This document shows, in pieces, positions 1 through 7,279 of a stretch of DNA of 64,000 nucleotides. The notes beneath the pieces were generated by a model, which worked only from the letters and a program-made list of their open reading frames with translations, ran no database searches and had not been told where the DNA came from. The DNA is taken from contig MERI01000027.1 in NCBI GenBank assembly GCA_001772005.1, positions 1 to 64,000 of the forward strand, given 5' to 3'. Each line of letters starts with the position of its first letter. Position 1 is the first letter of the stretch. Made by a program: the position numbers and the translations under genes. This DNA comes from Betaproteobacteria bacterium RIFCSPLOWO2_12_FULL_62_58 (GTDB lineage Bacteria > Pseudomonadota > Gammaproteobacteria > Burkholderiales > SG8-41).

Positions 1-98
1 ATCACACGTCCCTGCGAATCCTTGCCCGCGACCAGCACCGGCCGCTTCCGGTCCGGCCAGCCCATCACCCAATCGCCTTCGATCTCCCGCTTTGGCAT
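1..98 (-). CDS. N-terminal fragment of an unidentified protein, cut by window edge
   Basis: An ATG at 98 is preceded 8 bases upstream by AGAGGAGA, a good ribosome binding site. It opens a frame starting MPKREIEGDWVMGW that runs off the left edge, leaving about 32 residues. This is too little to assign a family; no signal peptide or motif is visible. It is on the same strand as the carboxyltransferase and biotinyl-protein genes to its right and may be the distal gene of that operon, although a heptad-repeat spacer separates them. Confidence 0.55.
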   Translation of the reverse strand, partial: MPKREIEGDWVMGWPDRKRPVLVAGKDSQGRV

Positions 99-124
99 GT
101 GCTGTTCTCCTCTTGCCTTAAAAG

Positions 125-181
125 TGAGCGGTAAGCGGTGAGCAGTAGAAACCCTGAAATCTTTACCGTTCACTGTTCACT
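125..181. repeat. 7-base-period tandem repeat spacer, two inverted blocks
   Basis: The left block steps through GTGAGCG, GTAAGCG, GTGAGCA, GTAGAAA. The right block (TTACCGT, TCACTGT, TCAC) is close to its reverse complement, so the spacer could fold as an imperfect hairpin. It fills the gap between the fragment gene ending at 98 and the carboxyltransferase stop at 188. It belongs to the heptad-period spacers seen throughout this window. Confidence 0.7.
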
Positions 182-187
182 AAATAT

Positions 188-1756
188 CTATGGCCGGACA
201 CCGGCCTTGTATTTCGGACCGAGCTGTGACCTGAGACGGCCCTGTAGCGCGTCGATGAACTGGCACAAGTACGGGCGCGTTTCGCGCGGATCGATGAGAT
301 CCTCGGTAGCAAAGGCTTCCGCCGTGCGAAACGGCGACGCCAACTGCCTCAGTTCTTCCTCGATCTCCTTTTCACGCTGCGCGGGATCGGGCGCGTTTTC
401 GATCTCGCGCCGGTAGGCGGCCTTAACGCCGCCCTCCACCGGCAGCGAGCCCCATTCGGCCGACGGCCAGGCAATCTTGAAATTGAGACCGCGGCGGTCG
501 ATCACGCCGCCCCCCGCCACGCCGTAGCACTTGCGGACGATCACGGTGAACACGGGCACGCTCACCTGCAGCCCGATGTAGCGGGCGCGCACGCCTTCGC
601 GCAGGACGGCATCGGCCTCCGATTCGGCGCCTACCAAAAGCCCCGGGACGTCGGCGAAAAAAATGAGCGGAATGTTGAACGTGTCGCACAACTCGACGAA
701 ATGCCCCTGCTTGCGCGCCGCCTTGTAATCCATGATGCCGCCGAACATCGGATTATTGGCGATGATGCCGGCCACCTTGCCGTTCATGCGCGCGAGCGCG
801 GTGATGACCGCGCGCCCGAAGGTGGGCTGGATTTCGAACACCGAACCCTTGTCGACGACCATCTCGAGGAGTTTCTTCATGTTATACGCCTGGCGGTTCG
901 AGCGCGGCACGATATCCGCGAGCGCGTCCTCGCAGCGATCGGCCGGGTCGTCACATCGCGTCTGCGGCGGCAGTTCCCATACATTGCCCGGCATGTAGGA
1001 AAGAAACCGCCGGATTTGCCGGAAGCAATCTTCCTCGTCCTCGGCGACGTTGTCGATGGTGCCGGCGGTGTCCACCGCAACCCTGGATCCGCCGAGCTCT
1101 TCCTTGGTGAGCTTCTGGCCGAAGGCGCGCTCGACCACGGGCGGGCCCGCGGCGAAGATTTGTCCCGCGCCCTTCACCATGATCGACCAATGCGCGAAAA
1201 TGGCGCGCGCCGACGGTCCGCCCGCCGTGGTCCCCATGACAGCGCTCACCACCGGCACGATACCCATGAGATCGACGGAACGCTCGAAGCCGTCCTGACC
1301 GTAGCCCGGAACCACGGTGTAGCCCTTGCGCTTGGCGGTGTTGACCGTGCCGCCGGTGCCGTCGACCAGATTGACGAGCGGGATACGATATTCGTAAGCA
1401 AGGTCCTCCACGAAGCCGCCCTGGCCGCCTTTGCGGCGGTCGCTGCCGAAACCGGTGCCGGCACGAATGGTGTAGTCCTCGCCGCCGATTGCCACCGGCC
1501 GGCCGTCGATCCTGCCCAGACCCATGACATAAGGGGCCGGCTCGAATTCGACGAGGTTGCCCGTCTTATCGTATGTGCCGCGGCCGGCGAGTTTGCCGAC
1601 TTCGCGAAACGAGCCCGGATCGAGCACGCGGTCGATGCGCTCGCGCACCGTCAACTTGCCCGCGGCATGATGCCTGGCAACGGCTTCCAGCCCGCCGCAG
1701 GCTTCGGCGAGCTTGCGCCGGTGGTGGATGTCCTCGATTTCAACTCGCCAGCTCAT
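188..1756 (-). CDS. Acyl-CoA carboxylase, carboxyltransferase (beta) subunit
   Basis: The 522-residue product has the two crotonase-fold halves of propionyl/methylcrotonyl-CoA carboxylase beta subunits. Visible family signatures are LTVRERIDRVLDPGSF near the start, GGEDYTIRAGTG, and NPMFGGIMDYKAA and FADVPGLLVG in the C-terminal half. Such subunits transfer CO2 from carboxybiotin to an acyl-CoA in the cytoplasm. The start at 1756 (MSWRVEIED) was chosen because the extra 12 codons upstream lie inside an intergenic repeat; no convincing ribosome binding site was seen for either start. The gene for a small biotinyl protein lies 110 bases upstream in the same direction and is its likely carrier partner. 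No biotin carboxylase gene sits in this cluster, so that subunit must come from elsewhere, perhaps from 24636-26012. The acyl-CoA substrate is unknown. Confidence 0.88.
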   Translation of the reverse strand: MSWRVEIEDIHHRRKLAEACGGLEAVARHHAAGKLTVRERIDRVLDPGSFREVGKLAGRGTYDKTGNLVEFEPAPYVMGLGRIDGRPVAIGGEDYTIRAGTGFGSDRRKGGQGGFVEDLAYEYRIPLVNLVDGTGGTVNTAKRKGYTVVPGYGQDGFERSVDLMGIVPVVSAVMGTTAGGPSARAIFAHWSIMVKGAGQIFAAGPPVVERAFGQKLTKEELGGSRVAVDTAGTIDNVAEDEEDCFRQIRRFLSYMPGNVWELPPQTRCDDPADRCEDALADIVPRSNRQAYNMKKLLEMVVDKGSVFEIQPTFGRAVITALARMNGKVAGIIANNPMFGGIMDYKAARKQGHFVELCDTFNIPLIFFADVPGLLVGAESEADAVLREGVRARYIGLQVSVPVFTVIVRKCYGVAGGGVIDRRGLNFKIAWPSAEWGSLPVEGGVKAAYRREIENAPDPAQREKEIEEELRQLASPFRTAEAFATEDLIDPRETRPYLCQFIDALQGRLRSQLGPKYKAGVRP

Positions 1757-1760
1757 AACC

Positions 1761-1861
1761 ATGAACCGCCGATTGACGCCGATGAACGCCAAACAAACAG
1801 AAGGAAATTTCTCGCATGCGGTTCCAAATCTATCCGCGTCTATCCGCGTTTATCTGCGGTT
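1761..1861. repeat. 10-base-period inverted repeat between carrier and carboxyltransferase genes
   Basis: The right block (about 1829-1861) repeats a CTATCCGCGT-type unit three times. The left block (about 1761-1795) repeats CCGATGAACG-like units. The two blocks are roughly complementary, giving a long imperfect hairpin. A second member of the family is at 30794-30889. The repeat has encroached on the upstream end of the carboxyltransferase frame. Confidence 0.6.
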
Positions 1862-1866
1862 TCTCT

Positions 1867-2088
1867 TCAGCCCTCGAGCACTGCCACCACCTGACCCTCG
1901 GCCACGGGATCTTTCTGCTTCACGAGAATCTCCTTCACCGTGCCGCCGTCCTCCGTGATCACCGGGATCTCCATCTTCATCGATTCAATCACGATCAGCG
2001 TGTCTCCCGATTCCACCTTGTCCCCGGGCTTCGCCGTCACCTGCCAGACCGTGCCGGTAATCTCGGACTTCACTTCGATTCTTGCCAT
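1867..2088 (-). CDS. Biotinyl/lipoyl-domain carrier protein, 73 residues
   Basis: This stand-alone biotin carrier consists of one biotinyl domain. The biotin-accepting lysine is expected at K38 in the ESMKMEIP motif, and the flanking PGDKVESGDTL and VKQKDPVAEGQ turns are the usual hammerhead elements. It lacks the proline/alanine-rich linker of AccB, which accounts for the short length. The start is supported by GAGGAG about 9 bases upstream of ATG 2088. It is the first gene of the minus-strand unit, diverging from the GntR gene at 2289, and most likely carries carboxybiotin for the carboxyltransferase downstream. A lipoyl role is unlikely because the motif is MKM with a preceding ES. Confidence 0.88.
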   Translation of the reverse strand: MARIEVKSEITGTVWQVTAKPGDKVESGDTLIVIESMKMEIPVITEDGGTVKEILVKQKDPVAEGQVVAVLEG

Positions 2089-2234
2089 CTTCTGATCTCC
2101 TCAATGGTGAACGCCGCCTTGAGACTGCAGACGCGGTCATGCGGGGAAACCTCGGGGCCGATCCGGGGCGGACGCCCCGCGCGGCGAAACCGTGCACGGA
2201 GCGCCCAGCAAGCGCCATCCTAGGCGTCCGACGA

Positions 2235-2261
2235 ATTGTTGTCAAGAATATTGTTGACAAT
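2235..2261. promoter_or_regulatory. Probable GntR operator, tandem ATTGTTG(T/A)CAA
   Basis: Two copies of ATTGTTG(T/A)CAA lie 15 bases apart, and the outer halves TTGTCAA (2239-2245) and TTGACAA (2254-2260) form an almost perfect 22-base dyad. It sits in the 200-base gap between the divergent biotinyl-carrier gene and the GntR gene, which is where an autoregulatory FCD-type GntR protein would bind. The assignment to that regulator is inference. Confidence 0.5.
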
Positions 2262-2288
2262 CTTACAAAACGCCATTAAGGTTGCAGC

Positions 2289-3047
2289 ATGGTCAAGGCC
2301 CGCGTCGAATCCGGTCCGCCCGGTGGCGCCCCCAGCGAATGGGGCGCGCCGCTCACGCATTCGCTTGCCGAGCAGATTGCGGCGCGACTCTCGGAGCGCA
2401 TCGTCTCGGGCGCATACGCGCCCGGGCAACGGATCATGGAACAGGCCGTCGCCGCCGAATTCGCGGTAAGCCGCGGCCCGGTGCGCGAAGCGCTGCGGCT
2501 GCTGGAGAAGGATGGACTGGTGACGATCCTGCCGCGGCGCGGCGCGCAAGTCACCAACCTGAGTATCGCAGAGGTCGAAGAAATCTTCGACATCCGCGCG
2601 TCACTCAACGGGCTCCGCGACCGGGAGATCGCCGAAGACCCCGAGCGGATGCGCATCCTTCCGGCGCTTGAAGCGGAAGTTGCCAGGCTCTCGCGGTTCG
2701 CGCGCCAGCCCGAGTTCGGCGCGGAATACGTCGAAACGGTCTTCGGGCTGAACCGGCTGCTCACCCAGGCTTCGCGCAACAAGCGCCTGCGCTCCATCCT
2801 CGATTCACTGGCGTTGCAGACGCGGCGCTATTCCCAGCTCGGGCTCTCGACGCCGCAGCGCCGCCGCCAGTCGGCGCAGAACTGGCAGCGCCTGGTGAAG
2901 GCGATCCGCGACGGGGACGGTCGCGAAGCCGAACGCATCGCTCGTGAGCGCGTGCTCGAATCGCGCGATGCCGCAATCCGGATTCTGCAGGACCAGTTCG
3001 GCGCGCGTGCGGCCGCACCGGCCAAGAAGACGCGCCGCGCCGCGTAG
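2289..3047 (+). CDS. GntR-family transcriptional regulator, FCD type
   Basis: The 252-residue protein has an N-terminal winged helix (about residues 24-90) with the GntR signature: LAEQIAARLSERIVSG, then GPVREALRLLEKDGLV and PRRGAQV. An all-helical C-terminal ligand-binding domain of the FadR/FCD type follows, and the tail is basic and alanine-rich. The dyad just upstream and the divergent acyl-CoA carboxylase genes suggest it controls that unit, and perhaps the enoyl-CoA hydratase that follows on its own strand. FCD proteins usually respond to a carboxylic acid or acyl-CoA. The effector cannot be read from the sequence. Confidence 0.88.
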   Translation: MVKARVESGPPGGAPSEWGAPLTHSLAEQIAARLSERIVSGAYAPGQRIMEQAVAAEFAVSRGPVREALRLLEKDGLVTILPRRGAQVTNLSIAEVEEIFDIRASLNGLRDREIAEDPERMRILPALEAEVARLSRFARQPEFGAEYVETVFGLNRLLTQASRNKRLRSILDSLALQTRRYSQLGLSTPQRRRQSAQNWQRLVKAIRDGDGREAERIARERVLESRDAAIRILQDQFGARAAAPAKKTRRAA

Positions 3048-3085
3048 AGCGGGCGGATCGCGCGGCGTGTTCCGCGCGCGGTTGT

Positions 3086-3105
3086 AAGCGCTGCGCCCAG
3101 CGCTT
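3086..3105. promoter_or_regulatory. Inverted repeat AAGCGCTG-CGCC-CAGCGCTT upstream of the hydratase gene
   Basis: A perfect 8-base inverted repeat with a 4-base loop, extendable with one mismatch, ends 46 bases before the enoyl-CoA hydratase start and lies after the GntR stop. It has no T-run, so it is more likely an operator or RNA hairpin than a strong terminator. Its function is unknown. Confidence 0.35.
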
Positions 3106-3151
3106 AACATAGTCGCCTTTCGCTTCCGGCGCCTCACCCAGGACATCTCCC

Positions 3152-3958
3152 ATGACAGACCTTCCCGCTCTCAAGGATGCCGCGCTCACTATCGAAGGCC
3201 GCATCGCGGTGCTCACTTTCAAGCGCGACGACGTACGCAACGCGCTCACCAGCACCGATCTCGTCAACGAGATTCCCAATACGCTCGCCTGGGCAAACGC
3301 CAATCCCGAAATCTCGGTGCTGATCATGACCGGCGAGGGCAGCGCGTTCTCCGCGGGCGGCAACATCAAGACCATGGGCGAGCGCGCCAAGGCGCCGCCG
3401 TTCGTGCTGCAGCAGAACTACAAGCGCGGCATCCAGCGCATTCCAATCGCGCTGGAGGAAGCGGAGATCCCGGTGATCGCCGCGGTCAACGGTCCCGCTA
3501 TCGGCGCCGGGTTCGACATGGCCAACATGTGCGATATCCGCATTGGCTCGACCAACGCCCAGTTCGGCGAAACCTTCATCAATCTCGGCATCGTCCCGGG
3601 TGACGGCGGCGCCTGGTTCCTGCAGCGCCTGCTCGGTTACCAGCGCGCGGCGGACCTCGTATTCAGCGGCCGCATCGTCAAGGCCGAGGAAGCGAAAGAG
3701 ATCGGAATCCTGCTCGAAGTCACCCGGCCTGAGCAGCTTGTGCCGCGCGCCATGGAAATCGCCGGCAAGATCGCCGCCAAGCCGCCGCTTGCGGTGCGCT
3801 ATAACAAGCGACTGATGAAGCTGGCGCAACGCCAGAACCTCGAGGAGCACCTGGAAGTATGTTCCGCATTCCAGGCGATTTGCCACAAGACTGAGGATCA
3901 CGCCGAGGCGCTCGCCGCGTTTTTCGAAAAACGATCGGGCAGATTCACGGGCAAATAG
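3152..3958 (+). CDS. Enoyl-CoA hydratase/isomerase (crotonase family)
   Basis: The 268-residue crotonase-fold enzyme has oxyanion-hole elements at AFSAGGNIK and at NGPAIGAGFDMA, followed by the LGIVPGDGG segment where the catalytic acid usually lies. The GDGG form is seen in isomerase-like members as well as hydratases, so the exact reaction (hydration, isomerisation or ring cleavage of an enoyl-CoA) is open. It acts on a CoA thioester in the cytoplasm. It follows the GntR gene by 104 bases and lies opposite an acyl-CoA carboxylase, so a shared branched-chain or aromatic acyl-CoA pathway is a reasonable inference. Confidence 0.88.
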   Translation: MTDLPALKDAALTIEGRIAVLTFKRDDVRNALTSTDLVNEIPNTLAWANANPEISVLIMTGEGSAFSAGGNIKTMGERAKAPPFVLQQNYKRGIQRIPIALEEAEIPVIAAVNGPAIGAGFDMANMCDIRIGSTNAQFGETFINLGIVPGDGGAWFLQRLLGYQRAADLVFSGRIVKAEEAKEIGILLEVTRPEQLVPRAMEIAGKIAAKPPLAVRYNKRLMKLAQRQNLEEHLEVCSAFQAICHKTEDHAEALAAFFEKRSGRFTGK

Positions 3959-3970
3959 TCCGGAGCGAAT

Positions 3971-4660
3971 ATGATATTCAGACTGCTTGCCTGTCTCTCT
4001 CTGTGCTTGGCGACCGCATTGCCCGTCGGCGCGCAGGAAAAGTCGGAACCAAAACAGCTTCTGCCGATCGACGAGGCGGCGAAGGACCCGTCCTGGGTGA
4101 GCTTCAGGAACCGGTTGCTCACCGCGATCGAGAAGCGTGACAGGAAATTCGTGCTCTCCATCCTCGACCGCAACATTCGCAATAGCCAGGATGCCCCACG
4201 CGGCATCGCCGCGTTCCGCAAACACTGGGATTTCGACGGGGAAGACAGCGCGGCGTGGCGCGAGCTGCCGGCGGCGTTGTTCCTGGGTAGCGCGTGGCTC
4301 AAACCGGAAAAAGGGCCGCGCCAGCTTTGCGCGCCGTACGTCGCGGTGAAGTGGCCCGAGGATATCGACCCGTTCGACCACGGCGCGATCGTCACAAGGG
4401 AAGCGCTGATCAAGGCCGCGCCCGCGTCCGCATCCGCCACGCTCGCCACGCTGTCGTACGACATCGTGCCGGTCGCCGACTGGGAGGTGGCCGATCAAGC
4501 GCCGGAATCGAGGCAGAAGTGGGTGAAGATCAAGCTCAAGGGAAGCGACGGCTTTATTCCCGAGGAACAGATTCGCAGCCCGGTCGAGCACCGCGCCTGC
4601 TTCGTGAAGACCGAAAGCGGCTGGCGCATGACGGCGTTCGTCGTCGGGCTGGAAAAATAG
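3971..4660 (+). CDS. Exported protein of unknown function
   Basis: Residues 1-21 form a clear signal peptide with a cleavage site after PVGA. The 229-residue precursor is mainly soluble afterwards, with no membrane segment. The C-terminal part (DWEVADQAPESRQKWVKIK, then DGFIPEEQIRSP) resembles a bacterial SH3-like fold, which would suit a periplasmic or cell-surface role. It starts 12 bases after the hydratase and ends 4 bases before the phosphodiesterase, so the three genes are probably co-transcribed. I do not recognise a specific function. Confidence 0.75.
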   Translation: MIFRLLACLSLCLATALPVGAQEKSEPKQLLPIDEAAKDPSWVSFRNRLLTAIEKRDRKFVLSILDRNIRNSQDAPRGIAAFRKHWDFDGEDSAAWRELPAALFLGSAWLKPEKGPRQLCAPYVAVKWPEDIDPFDHGAIVTREALIKAAPASASATLATLSYDIVPVADWEVADQAPESRQKWVKIKLKGSDGFIPEEQIRSPVEHRACFVKTESGWRMTAFVVGLEK

Positions 4661-4664
4661 CCCG

Positions 4665-5609
4665 ATGACCACCCCCACAAGGTACAGGCTCGACCTGCAG
4701 GGCCACCGCGGCGCACGCGGGTTACTGCCCGAAAACACGCTGCCGGCCTTCGCGCATGCGCTTTCGCTCGGTGTCGACACCCTCGAACTCGACTGCGCCA
4801 TCACCAAGGACGGCGTCGTGGTGGTAAGCCACGACCCGATGCTCAATCCCGACATCACGCGCGGCCCCGATGGCAAATGGCTGGAACAGGAAGGCCCGCC
4901 GATTTGGCATCTCACTTTCGGGGCGCTCAAGCGTTACGACGTCGGGCGCATCAAGCCCGGCTCGGCTTACGGCAAGCGTTTCCCGCGGCAGCAGTCGGTC
5001 GACGGCACGCGCATCCCGCGGCTTGCTGACGTGTTCGCGCTTGCGCGCAAAGCCGGCAACGCTGCCGTGCGCTTCAACATCGAAACCAAGGTTTCCCCGC
5101 TTGCGCCGGAACAGACGAGCTCCCCGGAACAGTTCGCGCGCGCGCTGATCGCGGCGATCCGCGCCGAAAGGATGGCGGGGCGCGTAACGATTCAGTCCTT
5201 CGACGGGCGGACTCTGCAGATCGTGCAAAGGGAGGCGCCGGAGATTCCGACGGTCTATCTCACGGCGCGACAGAACTTCATGGACAACATCCAGGCTGAC
5301 AAGCCTGAATCGCCTTGGACCGCGAGCTTTCACGTGAGCCAATTCGGCGGCTCGATACCGCGCATGATCAAGGCGGCGGGCGGCGCGGTGTGGTCACCTT
5401 ATTACGGCGAAGCGACGCGCGAGAACGTCAAGGAAGCGCAAGACCTCGGTCTCAAGGTCGTGGTGTGGACCGTCAACAGCGCGACCGACATGCAGCGCAT
5501 GATCGAACTCGGCGTCGACGGTATCATCTCCGACTATCCCGACCTGCTGCGCGAGGTTGCGGCACAAGGCGGCCTGTCGCTGCCCATACCGACGCCGGTT
5601 GCGCCGTAA
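4665..5609 (+). CDS. Glycerophosphodiester phosphodiesterase family protein
   Basis: The 314-residue TIM-barrel protein has the GDPD catalytic signatures: GHRGARGLLPENTLPAF near the N-terminus, ELDCAITKDGVVVVSHDP with the second histidine, and NIETK carrying the metal-ligating glutamate. The family hydrolyses glycerophosphodiesters to glycerol-3-phosphate and an alcohol. No signal peptide is seen, so it is probably cytoplasmic, although relatives are often exported. It is tightly coupled to the preceding exported unknown protein. The substrate is not predictable. Confidence 0.85.
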   Translation: MTTPTRYRLDLQGHRGARGLLPENTLPAFAHALSLGVDTLELDCAITKDGVVVVSHDPMLNPDITRGPDGKWLEQEGPPIWHLTFGALKRYDVGRIKPGSAYGKRFPRQQSVDGTRIPRLADVFALARKAGNAAVRFNIETKVSPLAPEQTSSPEQFARALIAAIRAERMAGRVTIQSFDGRTLQIVQREAPEIPTVYLTARQNFMDNIQADKPESPWTASFHVSQFGGSIPRMIKAAGGAVWSPYYGEATRENVKEAQDLGLKVVVWTVNSATDMQRMIELGVDGIISDYPDLLREVAAQGGLSLPIPTPVAP

Positions 5610-5755
5610 AAAGGCGCCGCTGAACCTCGCAAGGGTGTCGTGCGATCCAGAACACGGTCGCTGCGGACAATGCCGGCCCCTCAAACGCACGCCGGGCCGC
5701 AATTTCGTTCTCCGAACCTCCGGAGCGGCGCTTCTTGACCAGTAAAACCAGGGAA

Positions 5756-5806
5756 AATTGATGTAAATCAATTATCGATGGCGCCAGCAGCGTAGCAGCC
5801 TAGAAT
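5756..5806 (+). promoter_or_regulatory. FNR/ANR-type box and promoter for the PAS-LuxR gene
   Basis: TTGAT-GTAA-ATCAA at 5758-5771 matches the FNR consensus TTGAT-N4-ATCAA exactly and extends to an 18-base dyad (5756-5773). A -10-like TAGAAT lies at 5801-5806, and the PAS-LuxR start is at 5876. The centre of the box is about 48 bases upstream of the predicted start of transcription, slightly further than the classic activating position. Oxygen or nitrogen-oxide control of the regulator is the natural inference. Confidence 0.65.
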
Positions 5807-5875
5807 GGGGCCAAAATTCCGGTCCGGGTGGGTGTAACAGTCCACACCGAAGGCCGAAAGCCAAGGAGGAGGCCC

Positions 5876-6523
5876 ATGCCCTCGCTTACCGATCTGCTTC
5901 TACGCACGGTCGACGGGATTTTTGCGGTCGATCCGCGCCAGCGCATCGTTTTCTGGAACACGGGCTGCGAACTGTTGTTCGGCGTCCCCTCCCGACAGGC
6001 AATTGGTCAGCCCTGTAGTTCGGTAGTGCGGGGCAAGAATTCCGCCCAACAGCCATTCTGCGGCGGTGTGTGTTGTATCGCGAATTTTGCCGAGGGGGCC
6101 AACATTCCGACTGCTTTTCCGCTTCGGGCATATAACGCCCGCGGCCAGGAAATGCGCTTGAACGTCAGCCTGCTGCTGGTGCCATCAGTCCGCAAGGACC
6201 AGCGGCTTTGCCTGCACCTGCTGCGCCATGGGGAGGCGATAGACTCGGCGCTGGCGTTGCAGACCGAGGTGCGGCCGGCGCGGCCTAATCACGCTCGCAA
6301 GGATGTTCATCACCCGGCCCCCGTCAACACCTGCGGACTGACCGCGCAGGAACAGGACATTCTCAAATTGCTGGCGGAGGGTCTCGCGGTGCGGTCCATA
6401 TCCCGGTTGAAGAATATCAGCGAGGTCACGGTACGTAACCACGTGCAGCATATCGAGGCGAAGCTCGCGGTTCACAGCCAGGCGGAAGCCGTCGCCTACG
6501 CTTACCGGCACGAACTTGTCTAG
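5876..6523 (+). CDS. PAS-domain LuxR-type regulator with a cysteine cluster
   Basis: The 215-residue product has an N-terminal PAS domain (about residues 1-125) and a C-terminal GerE/LuxR helix-turn-helix (about 153-215: LTAQEQDILKLLAEG, then SEVTVRNHVQHIEAKL). The PAS domain holds Cys31, Cys47, Cys62, Cys66 and Cys67. The closely spaced 62/66/67 group suggests metal, Fe-S or persulfide sensing. There is no receiver domain, so it is not a classical response regulator. The start at 5876 is set by AAGGAGGA 5-12 bases upstream; a longer frame from 5828 lacks this. It heads the sulfur-trafficking island and is the best candidate activator for the two dyads at 6876 and 15512. That link is inference. 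Confidence 0.85.
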   Translation: MPSLTDLLLRTVDGIFAVDPRQRIVFWNTGCELLFGVPSRQAIGQPCSSVVRGKNSAQQPFCGGVCCIANFAEGANIPTAFPLRAYNARGQEMRLNVSLLLVPSVRKDQRLCLHLLRHGEAIDSALALQTEVRPARPNHARKDVHHPAPVNTCGLTAQEQDILKLLAEGLAVRSISRLKNISEVTVRNHVQHIEAKLAVHSQAEAVAYAYRHELV

Positions 6524-6554
6524 CCGATTTCGACCTGTGCGGAAGGAGGGGAGC

Positions 6555-6830
6555 ATGACAGTAAAAAAGATCGCCGTGCTGGTGCGTGACCGTCAGAGCG
6601 AAGCGCTGCGCATGGCGCTGGGGCTGACGCTGGTGGATGACTTGGTCGATGTTTACGTGCTCGACCGCAAGCTCGAGGAGGAAAAGGAAGATCTCATGAA
6701 CCTGGAGCTGATGAAGGACATGGGAATGAATATCTACTCGAACCGCCCGGACAACTCGAGCGCGGAGTATCGCGCCACCGAGGAGATTGCGCAGCGGCTG
6801 CTCGAGTACGATCACATTCTCCCGTACTGA
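6555..6830 (+). CDS. DsrE-like small protein without cysteine
   Basis: The 91-residue alpha/beta protein begins MTVKKIAVLVRD, and its overall pattern resembles the DsrE/DsrF/TusCD fold used in cytoplasmic sulfur relay. It contains no cysteine, so it cannot itself carry a persulfide and would have to be a structural partner. The start at 6555 follows GGAAGGAGGGG; a longer frame from 6516 reads through this site and is rejected. It lies 31 bases after the PAS-LuxR gene and probably shares its transcript. The family assignment is from fold pattern only. Confidence 0.65.
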   Translation: MTVKKIAVLVRDRQSEALRMALGLTLVDDLVDVYVLDRKLEEEKEDLMNLELMKDMGMNIYSNRPDNSSAEYRATEEIAQRLLEYDHILPY

Positions 6831-6875
6831 ACAACCAAATTCGACACGCTGCGAACGCAATCCGCCCGTAGCGTG

Positions 6876-6922
6876 AATGATGTAAATACATCATTCTCAT
6901 CCCCGGCCGGCCCCTCTATATT
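6876..6922 (+). promoter_or_regulatory. Dyad AATGATG-N6-CATCATT with -10 element upstream of dsrE-like gene
   Basis: A perfect 9-base inverted repeat spans 6876-6895, and TATATT at 6917-6922 fits a -10 element. The centre of the dyad is 31.5 bases from the first base of the -10, putting it near -43 relative to transcription. LuxR-family activators commonly bind 18-20-base dyads at about this place. The same motif and the same spacing recur at 15512-15560 before the rhodanese gene. A GTG at 6873 would start translation ahead of the dyad and is therefore unlikely to be used. Confidence 0.7.
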
Positions 6923-6953
6923 GCCCGGAAGCAACCGAGGCGGGAGCGGGCGC

Positions 6954-7259
6954 GTGGCAAAACTGGGAATCCTGGTAACTACCGACCGGCACCTGACGCA
7001 TATCCAGGGGCTCACGCGGGCGGCATTGGCGCGGGGTCATGAGGTCATCGTTTTTGTCATGGACGGGGGCACGCGGTTGCTGCAAGACGCCGGCTTGACC
7101 GGCTTGGCCGGCCTCCCGGGCGTGACCTTGAGCCTATGCGAACACAGCGCTAAGCGGCATGGAATCGCGACCGAAGCGCTGTCGGCGGCGGTCGTCTGCG
7201 GCAGCCAGTTGAATAACGCCATGATGAATCACGAGGCCGACCGCGTCATCGTCATGTAG
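6954..7259 (+). CDS. DsrE-family sulfur relay protein
   Basis: The 101-residue product starting at GTG 6954 (VAKLGILVTTD) has the DsrE fold pattern, with two cysteines: one in LSLCEHSAKRHGI, where DsrE proteins carry the persulfide cysteine, and one in AVVCGSQLNNAMM. DsrE-type proteins accept and pass on sulfane sulfur, typically from TusA. The GTG start was chosen because the dyad operator and -10 lie upstream of it and GGGAGCGG precedes it; the longer frame from 6873 would translate through the operator. A 56-residue partner gene follows after 20 bases. Confidence 0.75.
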   Translation: MAKLGILVTTDRHLTHIQGLTRAALARGHEVIVFVMDGGTRLLQDAGLTGLAGLPGVTLSLCEHSAKRHGIATEALSAAVVCGSQLNNAMMNHEADRVIVM

Positions 7260-7279
7260 GCCGGTGCGGAGGGAGCGAG

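Noticed and set aside
701-1894. Long plus-strand open frames opposite the carboxyltransferase, and similar long antisense frames opposite tctC, tkt, cbbL and others
   Set aside because: They mirror strongly biased GC-rich genes, have no ribosome binding sites or family motifs, and overlap well-supported genes completely.
6876-6895. FNR box for the dyad before the dsrE-like gene
   Set aside because: The half-sites GAT and ATC are 8 bases apart instead of 4, unlike the true FNR consensus at 5758.
6873-6953. Earlier GTG start for the cysteine-bearing DsrE-like gene
   Set aside because: It would place the dyad and the -10 element inside the coding sequence; GTG 6954 starts the fold directly.
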